This document shows, one piece after another, positions 59,692 through 64,000 of a DNA stretch of 64,000 bases (its first letter is position 1; each line of letters begins with the position of its first letter). Source of the DNA: an uncultured Eubacteriales bacterium (lineage in GTDB: Bacteria > Bacillota > Clostridia > Oscillospirales > Acutalibacteraceae); the NCBI GenBank assembly GCA_934445035.1, contig CAKSDI010000001.1, forward strand, positions 310,001 to 374,000, in the 5' to 3' direction. Both the position numbers and the translations under genes were made by a program. The notes under the pieces were generated by a model, which worked only from the letters and a program-made list of their open reading frames with translations, did not search any database and was not told the DNA's origin.

Positions 59692-61247
59692 GCTCGGTTG
59701 CACCGTCCTTTCTCTCGTATTTTTTCGGGCAGGCTGATGCCGCCTATAAGGTGGAAGGTCAGTTGGTCATTGCCGTCCACCGTGATGCTGTCCACAGTTT
59801 GCCCGAACAGCTCGGCGTCGAAGTCCGTGCCGAGTTCGGTTTCCGTAAGGATGTCGTTCAGCAGTTTCAGCCCATCCAACATTTCGTCCTCATCGCTGTC
59901 GGTGATTTTGGTTCGGCGTTCGATCCGCAGCTCGGTTATTTTACTTTCAAGCGCATCAGACTGTGCCGTGTAATCGGCGGCATTGAGTAATCCTTTGCCG
60001 TGCAGACGGGAGAGGACAAGGTTCTGCGCCGCAAGGTCGGCAATCTCTCGGTCGAGTTCTTTGATTCGCTGCTGACTGCCCGTGGTACGGTATTGCAGTT
60101 GTTCGAGCTGGCAGATGAGTGTACCGAGCAGATATTCTCGGTTTGCGCTCAGCTTCCGTGTCATAAGGTTGAATGTGGCGTACACTTCTTGCTCTCGGAC
60201 TCTGCGCCAAGTGCAATTCGTTTGCCCTGTGGCTTTTCCGGCGCATATCCAATAGGCCGTGCCTTTTATCGTCTGACGGCGGAAGCTGCGGCCGCATTCG
60301 GGACAGCGAAGCATTTTGGACAGCGGATAGGTTTTATAGCTTCGCTTGCAGCTTGGCTGTCGGCTTTTAATAAGCGCCTGTACCGCCTCATAGGTTTCAC
60401 GACTCACGATGGCAGGATTACTGCCCTCGATATAGTACATCGTTTGTTCGCCGTGATTTTTCTGCTTTTTGAACGGCAGGGTCTGTGTAGTGATTTTCTT
60501 TTGCAGGAGAGCGTCGCCCATGTACCTCTCATTGTTCAGTACATAGTTTATGGTGGTGTGATACCATTTTTCCTGACCGTACCGTCTGCTCACTTCGTCA
60601 GCATTAAGCAGATTGGCAATTTTCTGCATACCGACGCCCTGTAGGTAGAGATTAAAAATCCGGCGAATCACAGCCGCTTCCGTTTCGTTGACGGTCATTT
60701 GTCCGTCTTTGAGGTCGAAGCCGTAAGCCGGAGCGCAGCAGTTGAATTCGCCGGAATTCATTCTCTTTTGATAACTCCATCGCATATTCTGCGATATGGA
60801 GATGCTTTCCTGTTGGGCAATCATGCCGGGGAAGGTTGCGAACATCTCGCTGTTCATGGATCGGGTGTCAAGCCCTTGTTCCTCGAAGTATACGCTGACT
60901 TCCATTTCCTCAAGCGCACGGAGCGCCGTCAGCATTTCCTCGGTGTTTCGGGCGAAGCGCGACATGGATTTGACGATAATGCGGTCAATCAAGCCTTTTT
61001 TGCAGTCCCGCAGCATTCGGCGGAAGTCATCCCGCTTTTCCATGCTCGTTCCGGTCACGCCCTCGTCTGCATAAATGTCTACGAATTTGTATTCGGGATG
61101 CCGTTTACAGTATTCGGAGTAGTATTTGATTTGTGCAGCGAAGGAGTGGAGCTGGTCGCTTGAATCACTGGACACTCGGCAGTAAGCCGCAAGCCTTATC
61201 TGAGGCGGTGTCGGCTTTTGCCGGGTGATCTCGGTTATTGTTTTCAT
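59688..61247 (-). CDS. Large serine recombinase 2
   Basis: 519 residues. Resolvase domain with AYCRVSSDSSDQ (about 21-32) and KSMSRFARNTEEM; recombinase domain with YGFDLKDGQMTVNETEAAV; zinc ribbon CPECGRSFRR; C-terminal coiled coil. Same layout as recombinase 1 but clearly different in sequence. The ATG at 61247 is 8 bp from AAAGGAG; an earlier in-frame start has no proper site. Confidence 0.93.
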   Translation of the reverse strand: MKTITEITRQKPTPPQIRLAAYCRVSSDSSDQLHSFAAQIKYYSEYCKRHPEYKFVDIYADEGVTGTSMEKRDDFRRMLRDCKKGLIDRIIVKSMSRFARNTEEMLTALRALEEMEVSVYFEEQGLDTRSMNSEMFATFPGMIAQQESISISQNMRWSYQKRMNSGEFNCCAPAYGFDLKDGQMTVNETEAAVIRRIFNLYLQGVGMQKIANLLNADEVSRRYGQEKWYHTTINYVLNNERYMGDALLQKKITTQTLPFKKQKNHGEQTMYYIEGSNPAIVSRETYEAVQALIKSRQPSCKRSYKTYPLSKMLRCPECGRSFRRQTIKGTAYWICAGKATGQTNCTWRRVREQEVYATFNLMTRKLSANREYLLGTLICQLEQLQYRTTGSQQRIKELDREIADLAAQNLVLSRLHGKGLLNAADYTAQSDALESKITELRIERRTKITDSDEDEMLDGLKLLNDILTETELGTDFDAELFGQTVDSITVDGNDQLTFHLIGGISLPEKIREKGRCNRA

Positions 61248-61367
61248 CTGCATTTCTCCTTTCCGCAAGGGGTCGCCTTGCTGTTTTTGCCTTTCGGCAC
61301 GACACACAATACCACAGGAGTTCGAATACTTCCAGCGGTTTTTCTCAAATACTTGAGAATTAAGATT

Positions 61368-61523
61368 TCAGACATAAATAAGATCAGCACCGTAATGTTC
61401 GGCACTGATCTGAGTGATTCTTTCGTATTCATCCTCGGTGATGAGCTGCATGGCGAGGAGCATTTTTAATAGGTTTACACTGTAAGCGAATGATGTATTG
61501 TTGATGTCGGTTCTTTTATCCAT
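61368..61523 (-). CDS. 51-residue SHOCT-like protein of recombinase modules
   Basis: Small acidic protein. It contains NNTSFAYSVNLLKMLLAMQ and then LITEDEYERITQISAEHYG, a short helix followed by the LxxxxLITEDEY pattern of SHOCT-type oligomerisation domains. It starts 8 bp inside the mazF 3' end. Role unknown; by position perhaps a helper of the recombinases. Below common ORF-length limits but with good coding character. Confidence 0.75.
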   Translation of the reverse strand: MDKRTDINNTSFAYSVNLLKMLLAMQLITEDEYERITQISAEHYGADLIYV

Positions 61524-61881
61524 TGAGCAGTTCCTCCAGGTATTTGATGCCGAGACTCACCACTATGGCACGGTCGACGGCGGCAAGGGTCTTGCCGTCG
61601 AGCCTGCCGATGTATTCGCCGAGCCTCGCTTTGTCTATCGTCCTGATTTGTTCGAGCAGGACGGTGGATTCGGTTTTAAGCCCTTTCGCCATGATTTTCA
61701 CATGGGTGGGCAGATTGGCTTTTGTTTTTCTGCTTGTGATTGCCGCCACAATGGTGGTGGGGCTGTGCTTGTTACCGATATCGTTTTGTAAAATCAAGGA
61801 CGGGCGTATTCCGCCTTGCTCACTGCCGAAGCCCGTGCCGAAGTCAACGGCATAGATTTCGCCTCGTTTGATCTCTTTCAT
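61516..61881 (-). CDS. MazF/PemK-family endoribonuclease toxin
   Basis: 121 residues. Seen: KRGEIYAVDFGTGFGSEQGG, RPSLILQNDIGNKHSPTTIVAAIT, and HVKIMAKGLKTESTVLLEQIRTID, the family core with the catalytic Arg/Thr positions. Cleaves mRNA. ATG at 61881 after CGGAGGCTAACT; the upstream frame continues only through the leader terminator. No MazE-like antitoxin gene precedes or follows. Confidence 0.92.
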   Translation of the reverse strand: MKEIKRGEIYAVDFGTGFGSEQGGIRPSLILQNDIGNKHSPTTIVAAITSRKTKANLPTHVKIMAKGLKTESTVLLEQIRTIDKARLGEYIGRLDGKTLAAVDRAIVVSLGIKYLEELLNG

Positions 61882-61903
61882 AGTTAGCCTCCGTTTAAGT
61901 AAA

Positions 61904-62262
61904 AAGGCGGCCAGGTGCTTTTGAGCAAACGACCGCCTTGGTCTTTGTATCAATCGTTTTTGCTTTTGTCCGTATTTGTCCACGACGCCCCGAACAAGGG
62001 AACGCACCCTCCGGTCATGCATTTGACCTCATTGGAATCTCACCACTCCGAGGATCTCTCCGAGCCGCTCTCCTTAGTTGCGACGGTTTTATCACGCTCG
62101 ACTTTAGGACTGAACGGAAGTATCATTATTTCTTCTGCCAGTCATGGCCTTCGGTGCGGATGCGCCGCACCGTCCGACTCATAGGTCGTGTGGCTTATCG
62201 GCTCTCGCCGACAGCAGAAGGAAGGTAAAGAATGCGCTGTACTATTTAATTTTCAAAGAGCA
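61904..62262 (-). ncRNA. Candidate structured leader RNA with boxA-like motif and terminator
   Basis: A 450-bp gap without a credible gene. Read on the minus strand: boxA-like TGCTCTTTGAAAA (62250-62262); CTTCTG...CAGAAG closing pair (about 62129-62220) around hairpins CGGC-GAGA-GCCG, CGAC-CTATGA-GTCG and GGTGCGG-CGCAT-CCGCACC; further hairpins GGA-GAGA-TCC and GGTCA-AATGCA-TGACC; and a terminator AAGGCGG/CCGCCTT (61904-61939) plus U-run, just before the mazF ribosome site. Likely an RNA controlling read-through into mazF and the recombinases. Confidence 0.6.
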
Positions 62263-62279
62263 ACAGAGGCTATTGAGAA

Positions 62280-62317
62280 AGCCCCCTCACTTTTTCAGCC
62301 GAAAAAGCAAGGGGGCT
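62280..62317 (-). terminator. Terminator after the sigma-like gene
   Basis: AGCCCCCT(TGCTTTTTC) and (GAAAAAGTG)AGGGGGCT form a long stem on the minus strand, then TTTCTC. It ends the sigma-like gene transcript just above the boxA-like motif. Confidence 0.75.
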
Positions 62318-62330
62318 ACAACCAAATTTT

Positions 62331-62843
62331 TTAAATTTCTAAAAGTTTTTTGAGTTTCGCACGGATCTTTGCGATTTTCTTGCTGATTGCCTGCTGTGAA
62401 ACGCCGTAGCGCTCGGCAAGCTCTGTTTGCGGAACTTCATCGTAGAAATGCGCAACGATCAAAGCCTTTTCATCCTCCGGCAGAGCGTCCACCGTTTTCC
62501 GCAGCTTGTCCAACAATTGCTGATGGGCAAGCGTATCGCACACATCCGGCAGCTCGGCGATCAGAATGTCCTCGCCGTTGAATTCATCGCTGTTCAAGGC
62601 GTCATACGAAACATCGCCGTTATCCCTGCGCTGCTCGTCGAGATATTTCTGCCGCCGTTTGTTGCGGTAGAATTCACCGTATTCCTTTTCACTCACCTCC
62701 ATGATCATGCTGTGCAGGCCGATGAATTTCTTTTTCCGATAGTCTGCATCGGTTTCTTTCCGAAATTCATGTTCTGAGGGAGTAATCTCCCGATATCCGC
62801 CGTCGGCCATTATAAAAACCTTTTTGGGGTTTAGTTTTTTCAA
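62331..62843 (-). CDS. Sigma-70-like factor with C-terminal region 4 helix-turn-helix
   Basis: 170 residues. Basic N-terminus, a stretch resembling TxxExxE-type charged region around FYRNKRRQKYLDEQRRD, acidic linker, and a clear sigma region 4-like HTH: LPEDEKALIVAHFYDEVPQT followed by ELAERYGVSQQAISKKIAKI. Regions 2/3 are weak, so it may be a sigma-like activator as in Tn916-type elements. Starts with TTG at 62843, 8 bp from GGAGGT. Confidence 0.8.
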   Translation of the reverse strand: MKKLNPKKVFIMADGGYREITPSEHEFRKETDADYRKKKFIGLHSMIMEVSEKEYGEFYRNKRRQKYLDEQRRDNGDVSYDALNSDEFNGEDILIAELPDVCDTLAHQQLLDKLRKTVDALPEDEKALIVAHFYDEVPQTELAERYGVSQQAISKKIAKIRAKLKKLLEI

Positions 62844-63106
62844 GTTTATGTACCTCCGTTCAATCGTTTTTTGTTAGGTCAAAAACGATTGATACGGAGG
62901 GCTTCGACAGCCTACCGCATACTTCGACAGTATGCTGCCGTTTATATAAACGCAGAAAGCCAAGCCACTTTGAAATTCCGAAAAAACGGAACTATCGTTG
63001 GCCTTTTGCGGATATCGTATGGAATTCTGTCGACCGCAGAGGTCAAAAAAACAGAGGTGTTTTTGTGTCCGGGCAAAGCGTCTTATAAGGCAGAAGACAG
63101 TCTTTG

Positions 63107-63229
63107 CTATTTCAACACCTGTTTCTTTCCTGTATTCTTTTTCATTCTTTCACCTTGTCGCTTGAAAACGGCAGGGCGCCGCTTCTTATGGCACTGCGTT
63201 GTGTTGAGCTTCGTCGATGGATTCTGCAT
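63107..63229 (-). CDS. Possible 40-residue basic peptide
   Basis: ATG at 63229 to TAG at 63107; reads MQNPSTKLNTTQCHKKRRPA and on, strongly basic. It overlaps a 17-codon frame starting at the ATG at 63239, which is the one next to the AGGAGGTGA site. Either could be made; neither is similar to anything I know. The rest of 62850-63106 shows nothing I can name. Confidence 0.3.
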   Translation of the reverse strand: MQNPSTKLNTTQCHKKRRPAVFKRQGERMKKNTGKKQVLK

Positions 63230-63279
63230 GGCTGAACATCGGGGTCACCTCCTGTAACGATATTCGGGAAAACAAAAAA

Positions 63280-63418
63280 GCGGCTGTGCTATGCTTTGGG
63301 GCATAGTACAGCCGCATGAGGGCGTGCATATAAAAACCGTTTTGTTAAGACGGCCTTGGGCGTTGCGTTTCGCTTATGTACATGGTTGTTAGGGACATCT
63401 CCTTGTTTTCATAATTAC
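63280..63418 (-). promoter_or_regulatory. Candidate attenuator with tiny leader ORFs and terminators
   Basis: Minus strand order: GAGGTAATT-ATG starting a 7-codon frame (MKTRRCP); inside it AAGGAGAT, serving an ATG of a 12-codon frame (MYISETQRPRPS); then a weak CCGT/ACGG terminator with TTTTTA; then a strong one with stem GCGGCTGTACTATGC/GCATAGCACAGCCGC (63280-63315) and six T. A downstream AGGAGGTGA follows at about 63250. Confidence 0.6.
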
Positions 63419-63583
63419 CTCGCTGTATTTGGTATCCGTTGATTTCAGTGTATCCGCTGCCGGGGCAAAAGTGAAGAGTGCATAAGTTTGCTATACACAG
63501 TATACATTGGATTCGGCAAAAAATTTGTCGGGCTATGACCGAGGAATCACTTATTTCTCAAAAACAGTCGCCAAGGAAAGAAA

Positions 63584-63619
63584 TACGGCACAGCGGATTT
63601 TTATGCCCACTGTGCCGTA
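63584..63619 (-). terminator. Terminator of the surface-protein gene
   Basis: TACGGCACAG and CTGTGCCGTA form a 10-bp stem, followed on the minus strand by TTTCTTTCC; located 47 bp past the surface-protein stop. Confidence 0.72.
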
Positions 63620-63665
63620 ATTGCTATGTTTCCATGATGGATAGTTAATTGTTACTTATCTTTGA

Positions 63666-64000
63666 TTATTTGACGGAATGCTTTTTTCTCTTATCAAATA
63701 TCGTTACACCGGTTAGAACGCCGCCGCTGATGAACAGCAGTGCGAACCACAGCATAAGATTGCTGTTGTCGCCGGTCTGAGGGGACTTCGGATCGTCCTG
63801 ATTCGGTTTATCCGGTGTGGTGCTGCCGTCATCAGGCTTGCCGGGCGTTGTTTCGCCGCCGCTTTGAGCTACCTTGATTTCAAACTCCGCGCTGCACTCG
63901 CCGTCATTATAGACAACGGTCAGGGTGTGCTTGCCGGCAGAAAGCGTGCTGAGGTAATCTTTTTTCAGCGTGATGATCGTAGAGCCGGAAGCGGCAGTGT
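63666..64000 (-). CDS. Sortase-anchored surface protein, C-terminal part
   Basis: Only the last 111 codons are in the window; the gene enters from the right edge. Seen: an Ig-like/X2-type repeat (LKKDYLSTLSAGKHTLTVVY), a Gly/Thr/Pro/Asp-rich wall-spanning linker, then SPQTGDN as a variant LPXTG motif, a hydrophobic helix and the basic tail KRKKHSVK. Wall anchoring by a class-specific sortase is expected. Likely cargo or adhesion function of the mobile element. Confidence 0.85.
   Translation of the reverse strand, partial: TAASGSTIITLKKDYLSTLSAGKHTLTVVYNDGECSAEFEIKVAQSGGETTPGKPDDGSTTPDKPNQDDPKSPQTGDNSNLMLWFALLFISGGVLTGVTIFDKRKKHSVK

Noticed and set aside
61882..62022. 47-residue N-terminal extension of the MazF toxin
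   Set aside because: The frame passes through the leader terminator, has no ribosome site, and MazF proteins begin at the chosen ATG.
62871..63257. 128-residue plus-strand frame near the right end
   Set aside because: No good ribosome site, Phe/Cys-rich low-quality composition, and it covers leader and terminator elements read on the other strand.

Overview
The window looks like the chromosome of an anaerobic, spore-forming Gram-positive bacterium of class Clostridia, probably near the Oscillospiraceae/Ruminococcaceae. The evidence is the spoIIGA-sigE pair, a SpoIVFB-like protease, an NfnAB-type transhydrogenase, T-box, SAM-I and FMN leaders, PyrR attenuation, AGGAGG-type ribosome binding sites and many small lipoproteins. 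The genus cannot be read from the sequence. About 57 kb is core chromosome. The last 7 kb (about 57.1 kb to the right edge) is the end of an integrated mobile element with visibly different codon use and higher GC.

Layout. 1-6.5 kb (minus): lipoprotein, response regulator, histidine kinase, YqhQ, PrmC, RecA (cut by the window edge). 6.9-9.1 kb (minus): pyrR-uraA behind a pyr attenuator. 9.4-10.5 kb (plus): G5/3D cell-wall protein. 10.8-14.8 kb (minus): Phe T-box, pheS, pheT, ireB. 14.9-16.9 kb (plus): HAD-GNAT fusion and a lipoprotein. 17.1-18.6 kb (minus): birA-bioY under a BirA operator. 18.7-27.8 kb (plus): ATPase, then murI-DUF1934-argS-pncB-lipoprotein-lon-engB. 27.8-30.6 kb (plus): Asn T-box, asnS, asnA. 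30.7-38.4 kb: pseudouridine synthase, RadC, SpoIVFB-like pair, LUD protein, YerB-like lipoprotein, galT, RNase P RNA, VanY-like peptidase. 38.6-44.5 kb (minus): SAM-I leader with metK-nfnA-nfnB, FMN leader with ribU, and spoIIGA-sigE. 44.6-47.7 kb (plus): a membrane/coiled-coil protein and nifS-nifU. 47.9-50.6 kb (plus): an orphan phage-like tail-fibre/endolysin/holin cassette. 50.7-57.0 kb: cation/proton antiporter, broken KilA-N gene, T-box-controlled Lrp-aminotransferase operon, DUF3793-flavodoxin operon with two metal-box-like palindromes, and a CoiA-like gene.

The mobile element (57.2-64.0 kb, minus) runs, in transcription order, from a sortase-anchored surface protein (cut by the edge) through an attenuator with tiny leader ORFs, a sigma-like factor, about 450 bp of non-coding and probably structured RNA with a boxA-like motif and a terminator, a MazF-type toxin, a 51-residue protein, and three overlapping serine-recombinase genes. 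Several leader elements are stacked in it, suggesting that expression of the excision module is controlled by antitermination.

Two families of dispersed repeats stand out in the core chromosome. Seven intergenic copies of a modular palindrome end in GGCTCCC/GGGAGCC. A TA-flanked foldback element has one 272-bp copy and one 61-bp copy. Control by RNA leaders is the main regulatory theme: three T-boxes, SAM-I, FMN and pyr leaders, plus several candidate attenuators.
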